Of a stretch of DNA of 64,000 nt, positions 45,319 to 55,948 are shown piece after piece. How positions within the stretch are numbered: position 1 is the stretch's first letter; every line of letters starts with the position of its first letter. A model generated the notes under the pieces. That model was given only the letters and a program-made list of their open reading frames with translations, ran no database searches and was not told the origin of the DNA. The stretch covers positions 105,001 to 169,000 of the forward strand of contig JAUJYZ010000157.1 of assembly GCA_033675265.1 (NCBI GenBank). The letters are read 5' to 3'. The DNA comes from Actinostola sp. cb2023. Lineage: Eukaryota > Cnidaria > Anthozoa > Actiniaria > Actinostolidae. The position numbers and the translations under genes are program-made.

Positions 45319-46682
45319 ACTCGGGCCCTTCCGAAGGAAGCCCGAGTTAGAAAATGCGTTTTTCGGTAGTAGTAGTAGTCGTAGTTTTTTTAGTCGATTA
45401 AAGAATGACGAAAGTATGCGACGTATTTAATCGTATCCGGAGTTTCAAGATTACTCAGCAGATAAGAAAAAACAATACGACACACGACTCAAGTAGATTA
45501 TGAATCTTAGTTTTGAAAGCAACATGTCGTTAATAATCCGTTACTGGGCAGCTTCGTATTATGTCTCTGAAGCTAGAGAGCAAGGGTTTGATTTTTCAGT
45601 AGATTTTGTTTAGATAGCTAATATCGCTTTGCTTGCTGCCTGACTGTCGTCACGCGCCGTGAAAACCCGTTTAAAAAGTATCCGGGAATAAAACGAAACA
45701 CATTTCTCAGATATATAATGATGGATGTTTATTCGATTCGACGTTTGAAAAATTCAGAAGGAAAATAAATCGTAGAAATCATACTTCAAAACTTTATCAA
45801 TTAAAGCAAAGCTAAACAAGCTCAATGTCCGAAATTTGGGGTCATGCCAAAGTTGTTTTAATAGCCTATTTATATACTTGCACAATACAAAAGCGCATTA
45901 ATTTTAGAACCGCGGCACAGCGCTATTTAAAGCAGAATTTCCACGCTGAAAACAAATCAGTGAACGGCAAAAATACAATCAAAATCAAAACGTCATTAGA
46001 GATTAGGGATCTGTTGAAGAAGAAGACGCTCAATGAGCGTATAGTCGGGTATTTAATATGACAATGAGAGTTGCGTGACGAGAAACAATTTATGTCGATG
46101 ACTCATAAAGATTCGTGTAGGTACGTCTGTATTACATATTTAAACGTACTTGAGGTCACTTGATGTTGCATATTGATATCGCCACAAACATGTCAAATAG
46201 TTATTGTTCGCTCAGGGCAGATACTGAGATATTGCTAAGTCATCGTATTCGACGACTAGAAGTGAAAGAAGCAGTTGACCTGTGCAGAAGTGAAATTATG
46301 TTGTATTCAAGGCAAGCCATCCATCCGTTCCTCTTAAATACGCTCTCACATACAAACACATACGCCGATTCGTGTGGGCCCACTCTAAAAGATGTTGAGC
46401 GTTTTCGACAGGGCCTTTACATGAACTCATCAAAAGGAAATCAATTGAACTCAAAGTCCAAAGGTAATCAAATGAACTCAAGCTCAAAAGCAAATCAAAT
46501 GAACTCAAGAACTATAATACAAATGAACTCTAATGTTGACTTAAATGTGAACTCAACTGAGTACTGCCTAGCCAAGCATGTATACCACAACTTGAAGCCA
46601 GATGTACTGATTCAGAAGTGTGATTTCAACATGGACAAATATCCTTGTCATAAGCCCGAGTGTACGCTCATTGAGCGTCTTG
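45319..46682 (+). mobile_element. R1 element, 1364 bp, nested
   Basis: Starts with the ACTCGGGC hairpin, includes (TAG/GTC)n, the 78-codon frame (45825-46061) and the NS/K-repeat frame (from 46160), and ends at CTTG. TT is present outside both ends. The order of the two frames is the reverse of that in 33223-34533. Confidence 0.78.
45825..46061 (+). CDS. R1 78-codon frame, function unknown
   Basis: The same frame (NFRTAAQRYLKQNFHAENKS core) occurs at 34085-34321 and, on the minus strand, at 40767-41003. A partial version is at 22-243. The substitutions between copies are few and I could not judge selection. It may be chance in a young repeat. Confidence 0.25.
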   Translation: MSEIWGHAKVVLIAYLYTCTIQKRINFRTAAQRYLKQNFHAENKSVNGKNTIKIKTSLEIRDLLKKKTLNERIVGYLI

Positions 46683-46792
46683 TTTGCTCTATGAGAAAAA
46701 GCCCAAAATGTTTTTCAAGTCAAGTGGCGGCTTTGTTTGCACAAGCGGCGATAATCCACCAAATATGTGATCCAATACCTGATGACATATGA
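46160..46792 (+). CDS. R1 frame with tandem NS/K-rich repeats, function unknown
   Basis: The 210-codon frame is the longest in any R1 copy here. It has an Arg-rich start (LLSHRIRRLEVKEAVDLCR), then SCGPTLKDVERFRQGLY and a run of short tandem units (SSKGNQLNSKS-type, about residues 90-120). The region NVNSTEYCLAKHVYHNLKP follows. It runs past the R1 3' terminus at 46682, so the last 36 codons are flanking DNA. Related frames occur at 33668-33922 and 39983-40669. The copies are similar as DNA, so this does not by itself show coding constraint. I do not recognise the family. Confidence 0.35.
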   Translation: MMLHIDIATNMSNSYCSLRADTEILLSHRIRRLEVKEAVDLCRSEIMLYSRQAIHPFLLNTLSHTNTYADSCGPTLKDVERFRQGLYMNSSKGNQLNSKSKGNQMNSSSKANQMNSRTIIQMNSNVDLNVNSTEYCLAKHVYHNLKPDVLIQKCDFNMDKYPCHKPECTLIERLVCSMRKSPKCFSSQVAALFAQAAIIHQICDPIPDDI

Positions 46793-47467
46793 ATGGCAGT
46801 CAAAACAAGATCGCCTTACAGTACCTAACACAACATGGCAGGAAAACAAAGTTACTGCTGGCGGGAAATACGAGCATTTTGACCGTGAGTGGTTTGGCAT
46901 CGTTATTCAAGGATATTTTGAGTGAGCAGTTACGATTTTTGGATATACTTTCTTCGCATCTTAATCTTTGGAAAGTCTGTTGCGTGAGTGTTGTTGACAG
47001 CTTGCTTGTCAACATCTTTTTGCATCAAATGAAATCCAAAATTCGTTTTTTGATTCTAACTTTTTAGGGAAAAAATATTTTTAGATTCTGATTGTTGGAA
47101 ATGATAGATAATATTCAATTAGATTTGATTGTCAAAAAAAATCGAAACCGGTCTTTTGATAGGTTTTTGGGGTACCCTGATACCTTAAAATGGAATCAAA
47201 ATTTTGTATTTGATTTATCGCAGAGTAATTCAGGACAATTAATAGTTATTAATTAAAATTTCAATATTACACAGTCGTACAACATTACTGAGTGGTTGTA
47301 CCTGAAATAAATAATCGTTACTTTTGAATTGTGTAGCACAACTATAGTTGCTATCAGTATTACAATTGTCTCGTGTGTATGAGAAACTCATGTGTTTCAC
47401 TATGGATATATCGATCATTTGTTCGTTTTCATCTGAAAGTTCACGGTGCAGTTCTGTTAGTAGGGTC

Positions 47468-47757
47468 TGGGCTATACGGGGGCGTGCCGCTGGACAGGGT
47501 ATCGGTTTTTGACTGGGTATATAATGCTATGTGAGTCTGTCCTAAACAGGGTATGGTAATGCACGATTGTCGTCGGTGATGAATTTTTGTGTACTGTATC
47601 AGTAGACCTGCCAGACAGAAGACAGTATTTTGTCCTTTGTCCTAAATAGGGTCATAAAATAGAAGGTGTTGTCCTAGACAGGGTGGATATTTTAGTATAT
47701 ATATTTTGTCCTAAACAGGACCAGGGTTTCAAACCCTCAGCGGCACCCCTATACCCA
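47468..47757. repeat. Inverted-repeat unit with TGTCCTAAACAGGGT motifs
   Basis: Ends TGGGCTATACGGGGG and the inverse-like CCCCTATACCCA enclose a CGTGCCGCTG/CAGCGGCAC pair. Five degenerate copies of TCCTAAACAGGGT lie inside. Probably a MITE. 47189-47467 shows nothing else. Confidence 0.7.
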
Positions 47758-47866
47758 AACATGGGTCAAGTGAGTTTTTTAATCTACTAGTCATTAGCTT
47801 AGTTTTCTAAGAAAAAACAAATGGGTACTTTTAGGCCAGTTTCGCGTGAGTTAGACATAACGATAA

Positions 47867-47967
47867 TAGTTTTCACGGTTTTCACGTGAAGGCTGCCACC
47901 AGTGCAGCCGAAACGTCAAACCATTATTTCATTACGCGTGAAAACAGAAAAAACTATTATCGTTAAA
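47867..47967. repeat. Short inverted repeat, MITE-like
   Basis: AACGATAATAGTTTTCACGG-like sequence at the left is mirrored by AAACTATTATCGTT at the right, about 100 bp in all. 47968-48351 holds no gene. Confidence 0.6.
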
Positions 47968-48351
47968 GAACACTTATATATTCCTTTGATTTTCAAATGT
48001 ACAAAACACTGAACATTACTCTAAAACATGAATTGCTTCTATGTGGTATAAACAGTTAACGATTATGATTTTTATTCCTATCTTTTCTCATTTTCTGTTT
48101 TGGTTATCTGGATGGGAGAATGTGGAGGGGAGGGGAGGTGTGGTTTCGACGCCGTAAATTGTTGATTTTGGTACTGTACCTTATTTTTAATTTATGCGCT
48201 TCCGTTATTGTCAAGAACAGGCGTTAAACCATCTGTAGTTTATAGCAGTTTCTATAGCCTGGCTTTGACTGTAGTGCATGCACCTCTCAAACTCCTCGTG
48301 CACGTCTCCCGCCTGCTCCCTACCTGCTCCCGCCTGCTCCCCCCTTTAGGA

Positions 48352-48530
48352 AGCAATGGTGGCCGAGTGGTGAGAGCATTCGCCTCTCATGAAACGCTGT
48401 GGTGCCTGGTTCAATTCACGAATCGGGCACTTCATGTGAGTTGAGTTTGTCAGTTCGTTCTCTCCCTTGTTTCGAGGGTTTTTCTCCTGGTATTCCGGTT
48501 TTCCTCCCTCATTAAAAACGAACTAGTGAG
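48352..48530 (+). mobile_element. tRNA-derived SINE
   Basis: A tRNA-like head has an A box (TGGCCGAGTGGTGAG) and a B box (GGTTCAATTC). It is followed by a GTGAGTTGAGTTTGT stretch and a GGTTTTTCTCCTGGTATTCC-GGTTTTCC body of the kind common in cnidarian SINEs. RNA polymerase III would use the two boxes. The anticodon arm is not tRNA-like any more. Confidence 0.75.
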
Positions 48531-48739
48531 ATGAGCGTTGGGTGTACATAATAGAGAATGTAGTAAGAAATGAGTGTTGAGAGTCGTGTCCCAAATTAGC
48601 AGTAATGCTAGATCGATTGACACGTTGAATTAAAAAAAGTAATTTTATTCCAAACACCCTCCTCCCCCTTCCCCGCCCACCGTTCCTCCTTCCCCTCCCC
48701 TTTCCTTCCCAACGCACGCTCCAATAGCGCCAGAGATAC

Positions 48740-49031
48740 CACAGGGCCCCCTAATTAATCAATAATTTCACAAAAATGCTAATAAAAGAATAAAAGTAAT
48801 TATATCGCTTTTTGTTTTTCTTTGTCACGCGCGCGCGTGGTACACCGCGATACACCGTGCGCGCGCGCGTGATAAAGAAAAACAAAAAACAAAATAATGT
48901 AATATAATTTGTAATTTTAGCTGGAAACGTTCATTATGCCGAGTTTTAATTCAACAAAGCTTTTTCTATAATTACTTTTATTTTTTTACTAGCATTTTTG
49001 TGAAATTATTGATGAATTAGGGGGCCCTGTG
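48740..49031. mobile_element. 292-bp MITE with 7-bp target duplication
   Basis: CACAGGGCCCCCTAATTAAT and about 28 further bases are mirrored at the right end. GAGATAC flanks it at 48733-48739 and 49032-49038. The centre has a second palindrome rich in CGCGCG. The CAGGG-type end and 7-8-bp duplication suggest a hAT-type MITE. 49032-49689 shows no gene. Confidence 0.87.
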
Positions 49032-49793
49032 GAGATACCCTTCTTTTCCTGCGGGTAACTGCGGCTTTCATAACCAGTTGTGACGTAAGCGTTTCTGAAA
49101 AGCTCCGTTTTTGCACCAAATATAGATCCAGGCGCAGATCCAGACCGGTTTACGCCGTTTTCCGGAGAACGGTCAATTTGTTCAAAGTAAGAGTAATATA
49201 TATATAGCTCTCTTGAATGTTTAATTTATTCATAAAAAGGTACAAAAACTGCCGGTTTGGGAAACGGTCACATCTTTTCCTGGATCTGAGACCTGCATGC
49301 GGCGTTTTCAAACGTCTCCACTTTTGAAAGCGTTTTCGAAAACCTCCGTTTTCATCTATGTTTTCATTTGATTGTTTGTCAGTGGACGATCGCTAAATAC
49401 GGATAAAAAAGTATGCGTTTTCAAACGAAAACGGATTAGTGTGGACGGGGCCGGCTCAGTGCGTGGACTGACGCAATATGAGACTGGACATCGACTGGAC
49501 AGTAGAGAGATTAGCTGGTGAGAGTTCACTATTATAGTCCAGTACGTTATGTCTGTAACTGAACACACTAGTTTGTTGATTTGTTGTATCAAATCATTTT
49601 TAACTCACTGGATTACAAGATATTACAATACTATTGTATCAGCAATCCAATGCTACTTTAACGGTGAATACAGCCAAATTTAAATTAGTGATGCGTGACC
49701 CGATGTTCAATGAAGTAATTAGTATTCATTTAGTGTCGCTGTTGACATACAGATTCTATATGATGATTTGCGGACGAACTCTCAAATGTTTAA

Positions 49794-50495
49794 AGGGGCA
49801 GTGTCAAGCCTCACGCATGCGCATTAAAATCAAAACAATAACACTCGAGAAGCCTACCTTGCCCGGTAGCGTGTTACAAAACCCCCCTAAAACCGTTCTA
49901 ATCGCTAAATAAATGACCTACAAGACTCATGTAGATACTAATCTTTATTTAGAAAGCAATTTTAGAACTTCAATATATCAAAAAGACTGAATTCAAGAAG
50001 TGAATTCACGGCGATATCATTTTCCAACGGCCGATCAAATAAGACACAGGAAGCCCAACACATAAGTAGATGTTGGGAAGCTCACCGGTTTACAAGTCGT
50101 TCTACGTGAGTTTTTCTCTTCAAAAGTCATGAACAGTACTGCACCTACGATTGATGATCAAGATTCCTTCGCAATCGACCAGAATTGCCGGTTTACAATT
50201 CGGTTTTCTTCACTCGAGGATGATGGCGGCCTGCCTCTCAACGGCTGTTCGACACTTTTTTCAACGGCTTCAAAGTCAGTTCTAAGATGAAATAATCCCC
50301 ACTAGGAATTGTTGAAAATGAAGAACATGCTTTGAATTATTACTAGTGAACCATTAGACGCTTGAACAAACATGATTAAGGTCGATGGAAACGGATTGAA
50401 AACATCGATAATAATAAAAGTCCACGGTGGACTTTTATAATGTCTCGCTTCTTCGTACCCAAGCTTACGCGGTCATATGGCTTGACACTGCCCCT
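49794..50495. mobile_element. 702-bp TTAA-flanked MITE
   Basis: Ends AGGGGCAGTGTCAAGCC and GGCTTGACACTGCCCCT. TTAA is at 49790-49793 and 50496-50499. The left duplication arm (about 44626-44634) has a single TTAA and no insertion, which proves both ends. No coding region. Confidence 0.93.
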
Positions 50496-50680
50496 TTAAT
50501 AATGGTATATGACTGAATAAATCCATCTAGGCATTACATATATTTCTTTTGATTGGATTGTAATATGTTGTACATAGAGAGAGCTTGAAACCCTTGTTTT
50601 CCCGGCAAAATCTCGATCAAACACTTCTGTCACACAATCTGATGATATTGACCGACTGAGTGTTTATTGACTTAATTACA

Positions 50681-51886
50681 TCCATTTTGAAATCACTAGC
50701 ATTTCCTGTAATCTGATTGGTTAAAAATGGTGCGATTTATTCCCAAATCGCACCTTTTTGAGCTCTAAATCGCACCAATTTGAACATCCAATGAAATTGC
50801 AGGAACAACATGAAACAGCCAATCAGAACACAGAAAATAAAGCAGGCAAATAAATGAACAGGAAATATTTTGGATTTTACCACAACAAATCTTTCATATT
50901 TTACAAAACAAAGAATGACTTTTTCAACTTACAGTTTTTTATTGTTGACTATTCCCTCTTTCAAGCTGAAGAGGCACTTAATGTGAATGATTATCCGTCA
51001 TTTGACATCCATTTGAATTCAGAAAATGCAGAATAAACTACCAAAACAGGTCCAAAACAAGCAAACTAGCTCCGGTAACTCCTAGTCGTAGTGAGTCCAT
51101 TCCTGAATTTTCGATTTTCGATTGGAAAAACAGTTCGTGTTTCTAGTAATTATACACAAGCCAAGATATTGATGAATTAAAGTCTCGGGCCATTAACAAG
51201 AAGACTAAAACCATTTCACAAAGCAATGGCTTTCTGTGTTTGAAAATTGGTGCAAGACGTCCAACAATCTTGACATTGAAATCAACATTGACAACAAAAT
51301 GGCGCCTGTTGTTGTTTTGACCTCGACAAGATTCTCACTCGATCAGTTCTATGCAGAAGTCAAATGCAAGGACAATGAAGACAATGAGCCACAATCTCTA
51401 AGAATTATGCAGAGTGCCATTGAGCGTCATTTGAAGTAGAAATTTTTTCCTGTAAGCGTAGTATTTACTGTAAATGTCCAGTGAATTTCACGGCTCGCAG
51501 CAAATCCTCAACACGAAGGTCATACGACAGCAGGGCAAGTGATCCCAAAACTACACCAGCTGTACGTTCAATTACTACTGAAAAGAACAACCAGCACCGG
51601 TAAAAAAGCGATGTTGGGCTTTTGTCTGTGATTCTGACGACGAGAAAGAGAATAAAGAAGGACTTTTGTACCAAGTGTCGAGTAGATTGTTCAACTGACT
51701 TTGCATGTGCTCAATCGTTCATTGCGCACTACTCGTCACGTGGCATTTTGCTGTAAATCTTTCCGGTAGTGAGTGTAAATTTCAAAATGGATATAATTAA
51801 GTGGTAATTAAACTTCGTGTCGTGCAATTTTGTAATCGCGCGTTTGATTTCAGACCAAATTGCACTCCACTCAGTTCAATTACCAT
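50681..51886. mobile_element. Insertion of about 1.2 kb containing MITE-like ends and a recombinase-like fragment
   Basis: The left arm reads uninterrupted through TTAATTAGTATGTG, while here TTAATTA occurs before 50681 and again near 51885. ATCCATTTTGAAAT near the left end is mirrored near 51790, and a further small inverted unit (GTGGTAATTAAA to CAATTACCATTA) fills 51800-51886. It looks composite. Confidence 0.65.
51177..51439 (+). pseudogene. Fragment of KIAA1958/Crypton-type (DUF3504-like) protein
   Basis: DELKSRAINKKTKT, then after a one-base shift near 51235 FENWCKTSNN, LDQFYAEVKCKDNEDNEP and LRIMQSAIERHLK. This pattern is the N-terminal SAM-like DNA-binding region of tyrosine-recombinase-derived proteins abundant in cnidarians. 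The catalytic part is absent. It is a short remnant with a frameshift and a stop. The assignment is from motif memory. Confidence 0.45.
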
Positions 51887-52580
51887 TATTAATTAGTATG
51901 TGTGAAACGAAGCTATTTACCTTTTATCATGTTCTCGTAAGATTTTAAGGTCTTTTAAAGCACTAAAGAGTGGCTTGCGGTTAAAAAGACAATATACGAA
52001 GAACCAAGTCCGACTTATTGATGATAAACAAACAAAATGTGACGGGAAAAGAGCCGACTACCTTGAAGAGTCGGAGGCTGCTCACGCGAAGTCGTTGAAA
52101 ATATCCGAGTAAGAGTTTTTGGAAATCAAGAAAGGAAAGAATAAACTTGTTAAATTAAGAAAATAAACTGCCGCACTTTTAAGAACGGACCTCCGTAAAA
52201 TGGCTTAAATTTAGTCGACCGCCGAAGGCCGTCGACAACTGACTTTTAACTCGAAGTGAAAATAAGATGTTTTTCGAAAATTTGCCATTATTGCATGTAA
52301 CCCACAGCTCTACATAGGCTAAATATTACAACCAAACTAAATGTATCATAGAAAATCATGTAATATGAGTTTTACAGAGCGCCAAAGTGACCCGAAATTT
52401 TAGCGTCTTTCAGGGCGATTTTGATGCAAAACAAGGGGGGGTGGTCAAACTTTCGAGCAAAAACCTGAACCAAACTTTAAATACGACCATTCTTAATCTA
52501 TTCCTATATAGGTAATAAATGATAGCAATTTGAAAGGAATCGGCCGACCCCCATCTTTCAACTCTGCCCGGTTTTCTCAG

Positions 52581-52821
52581 ATTAGAGAGATTTAGCAAAC
52601 ACGACGCGACGTGAGAACGCGACGTTAGATGACGAATATATCACATTTGGTCATTGCGTGACTACCGTGACAACGTCGCGACGTCAAGTTCACGACGCCA
52701 TTTCACTTGTTTTCACGTCCTCTTCATGACGTTGAGGACGCCAACGGTCATTTCACAGTTATTCGTCAGCGCGCGCGCCGTCCTCTTTCACGTCGCGTCG
52801 TGTTTGCTAAATCTCTCTAAT
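52581..52821. mobile_element. 241-bp MITE
   Basis: ATTAGAGAGATTTAGCAAAC and the following CACGACGCGACGTGA are mirrored exactly at the right end. The left duplication arm (near 43010) lacks it. The target duplication is unclear, at most about 3 bp. Confidence 0.85.
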
Positions 52822-52830
52822 GACACTTAA

Positions 52831-53837
52831 GGACGTTCGCGGGCAAAAAAAACTATGCATGTTTTTTAATGAAACTTCGTATGGTGAAATAAGATCATTA
52901 GAGAAGCTAAATGAACAAATAAAAAATGGGGGTCACCGACTTCGCTATGGAGCCAGATTGCTTCAAAGTATACCCTTTTTCTGATCGGAAATTAAGAAAT
53001 TAAGAAAGTTGAGAATGACAGGTATTTTTTTTGTAGAAAAACTAAACGGTTGGTAAAATTTTCTTCAAATGGCTATCTATAACAGTTTATAGAATAAAAT
53101 TATGTACAAAGATTTGTGAATATATAAAAACAACCTGTAGTTTTTGGCTCAGTCACCGCGTAACCATCTACGACTCTTTCGCGTGACGGTAGGTTGAAGT
53201 TTTCATCTAAATTCGTGTTTTTATCAAAATATATCCATGTTTTTTTCTTTAAATTTGGTACATGGGGAGCTTTTATGATTCTTTGTAAAATCACAAAAAA
53301 AAATGGGGGTCACCGATATCGTTCTCGAGATATTAGCCGATGAAAATCGTCTACGTAACATGCGTGACTGGCTGCCATCTCGGACGTGAGGAAAGAGGAC
53401 TGTACCGAGATGATTCGAACCTTTATTTTATGCGCAGAAAAGATGCGCGTGAACAATGCGCACGAAAGTCCTTAAAAATACAAATCGAAAAGGAGAGGCA
53501 CTGGGACCGGTTGATCGTTAGATATTCAAGTGGTCCTAAAAATGTGCTCTTAGAAAGGTGTATAAGATCCTCTAAAATGTCTTCATAAGAGTAATGGTAG
53601 TCCGATAATCCCGGGATAATTAAGGAAAACTTTGGTATAGAATTCTGGGTAATAATTGAAATAGTGTTTTGAGCGGTTCGAAAATTCACTCGTCTCTACT
53701 ATTGTTTTGGCTAAAACATTATGGGATGCTCAGGGTGCAAATGACCCAAAAACTGTACAGTGTGGAGTCGCGTCAATATATTATATTTTTATTTCCACGG
53801 CGGGCCCAGCTAGGAGCTTAAAAATGGCAAAAATTGT
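52831..53837. other. Spacer with GGGGGTCACC motifs, no gene
   Basis: AAATGGGGGTCACCGA occurs at about 52924 and 53292 and in inverse-like form near 61470. Short frames only. Confidence 0.4.
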
Positions 53838-55948
53838 AACCCGTTACAACCGGTTAAGTCAACCCGCTACAGCGCCTTGAGAAACCCTAAAATCTCTAGT
53901 ATTATACTAGGCGATGAACCCGCTAGAACGGGTTGGTCAACCCGCTACAGCCCAACCCGCTACAACCGGTTCATCGTCAACCCGCTACAGCGCCTTGAGA
54001 AACCCTAAAATCTCTAGTATTATACTAGGCGATGAACCCGCTAGAACGGGTTGGTCAACCCGCTACAACCGAATCCGCTACAACCGGTTCATCGTCAACC
54101 CGCTACAGCGCCTTGAGAAACCCTAAAATCTCTAGTATTATACTAGGCGATGAACCCGCTAGAACGGGTTGATCAACCCGCTACAGCCGAACCCGCTACA
54201 ACCGGTTCATCGTCAACCCGCTACATCGGCTTGAGAAACCCTAAAATATCTAGTATTATACTAGGCGATGAACCCGCTAGAACGGGTTGGTCAACCCGCT
54301 ACAGCCGAACCCGTTACAACCGGTTCATCGTCAACCCGCTACAGCGCCTTGAGTTGTAGCGGGTTGGGCTGTAGCGGGTTGACCAACCCGTTCTAGCGGG
54401 TTCATCGCCTAGTATAATACTAGATATTTTAGGGTTTCTCAAGGCGCTGTAGCGGGTTGACGATGAACCGGTTGTAACGGGTTCGGCTGTAGCGGGTTGA
54501 CCAACCCGTTCCAGCGGGTTCATCTCCTAGTATAATACTAGAGATTTTAAGATTTCTCAAGTCGCTGTAGCGGGTTGACGATGAACCGGTTGTAGCGGGT
54601 TGGGCTGTAGCGGGTTGACCAACCCGTTCTAGCGGGTTCATCGCCTAGTATAATACTAGAGATTTTAGGGTTTCTCAAGGCGCTGTAGCGGGTTGACGAT
54701 GAACCGGTTGTAGCGGGTTCGGTTGTAGCGGGTTGACCAACCCGTTCTAGCGGGTTCATCGCCTAGTATAATACTAGAGATTTTAGGGTTTCTCAAGGCG
54801 CTGTAGCGGGTTGACGATGAACCGGTTGTAGCGGGTTCGGTTGTAGCGGGTTGACCAACCCGTTCTAGCGGGTTCATCGCCTAGTATAATACTAGAGATT
54901 TTAGGGTTTCTCAAGGCGCTGTAGCGGGTTGACGATGAACCGGTTGTAGCGGGTTCGGCTGTAGCGGGTTGACCAACCCGTTCTAGCGGGTTCATCGCCT
55001 AGTATAATACTAGAGATTTTAGGGTTTCTCAAGGCGCTGTAGCGGGTTGACGATGACCGGTTGTAGCGGGTTCGGCTGTAGCGAGTTGACCAACCCGTTC
55101 TAGCGGGTTCATCGCCTAGTATAATACTAGAGATTTTAGGGTTTCTCAAGGCGCTGTAGCGGGTTGACGACGAACCGGTTGTAGCGGGTTCGGCTGTAGC
55201 GGGTTGACCAACCCGTTCTAGCGGGTTCATCGCCTAGTATAATACTAGAGATTTTAAGATTTCTCAAGCCGCTGTAGCGGGTTGACGATGAACCGGTTGT
55301 AGCGGGTTGGGCTGTAGCGGGTTGACCAACCCGTTCTAGCGGGTTCATCGCCTAGTATAATACTAGAGATTTTAGGGTTTCTCAAGGCGCTGTAGCGGGT
55401 TGACGATGAACCGGTTGTAGCGGGTTCGGCTGTAGCGGGTTGACCAACCCGTTCTAGCGGGTTGACCAACCCGTTCTAGCGGGGTCATCGCCTAGTATAA
55501 TACTAGAGATTTTAGGGTTTCTCAAGGCGCTGTAGCGGGTTGACGATGAACCGGTTGTAGCGGGTTCGGCTGTAGCGGGTTGACCAACCCGTTCTAGCGG
55601 GTTCATCGCCTAGGATAATACTAGAGATTTTAGGGTTTCTCAAGGCGCTGTAGCGGGTTGACGATGAACCGGTTGTAACGGGTTCGGCTGTAGCGGGTTG
55701 ACCAACCCGTTCTAGCGGGTTCATCGCCTAGTATAATACTAAAGATTTTAGGGTTTATCAAGCCGATGTAGCGGGTTGACGATGAACCGGTTGTAACGGG
55801 TTCGGCTGTAGCGGGTTGACCAACCCGTTCTAGCGGGTTCATCGCCTAGTATAATACTAGAGATTTTAGAGTTTCTCAAGCCATTGTAGCGGGTTGACGA
55901 TGAACCGGTTGTAGCGGGTTCGGCTGTAGCGGGTTGACTTAACCCGTA
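53838..55948. repeat. 118-bp satellite array with internal orientation switch
   Basis: About 4.4 units run in one orientation (53838-54353) and about 13.5 in the other (54354-55948). Each unit holds several AACCCGCTA/TAGCGGGTT words, the palindrome CTAGTATTATACTAG and AACCCGCTAGAACGGGTT. Both outer ends carry GGTTAAGTCAACCCG, so the array as a whole is inverted-symmetrical. One unit near 55440-55490 has an extra internal copy of part of the unit, and one near 55060 is a few bases shorter. The 70-codon frames repeated every 118 bp are artefacts. Confidence 0.95.

Larger units (their letters stand above)
44799..47184. mobile_element. TTAA-flanked DNA element with nested R1
   Basis: The ends are GGTATCAGGGTACCCC and its inverse, each bordered by TTAA (44795-44798 and 47185-47188). 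TTAA duplication is typical of piggyBac and Kolobok-type elements. The R1 copy at 45319-46682 is inserted inside it, so the element itself is about 1.0 kb. Short frames within it (46789-47067) show no known transposase. Confidence 0.8.
49690..52830. repeat. Right arm of inverted segmental duplication, expanded by three insertions
   Basis: Inverse of 42995-44727. Insertions at 49794-50495, 50681-51886 and 52581-52821 interrupt it. Each is absent from the left arm. Confidence 0.85.

Noticed and set aside
48208..48444. 78-codon frame over the SINE
   Set aside because: Reads through the tRNA-like SINE head and has no protein features.
55021..55150. Telomere-like TTAGGG words in the satellite
   Set aside because: TTAGGG occurs once per 118-bp unit within TTTTAGGGTTTCTC, not as a hexamer run, so it is not telomeric.
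53914..55842. Family of 70-codon proteins repeated every 118 bp
   Set aside because: Phase coincides with the satellite unit and appears on whichever strand the unit faces. No sign of independent coding.
53838..55948. CRISPR-like array
   Set aside because: Units are contiguous 118-bp repeats without unique spacers, change orientation, and lie in animal DNA with no cas genes.
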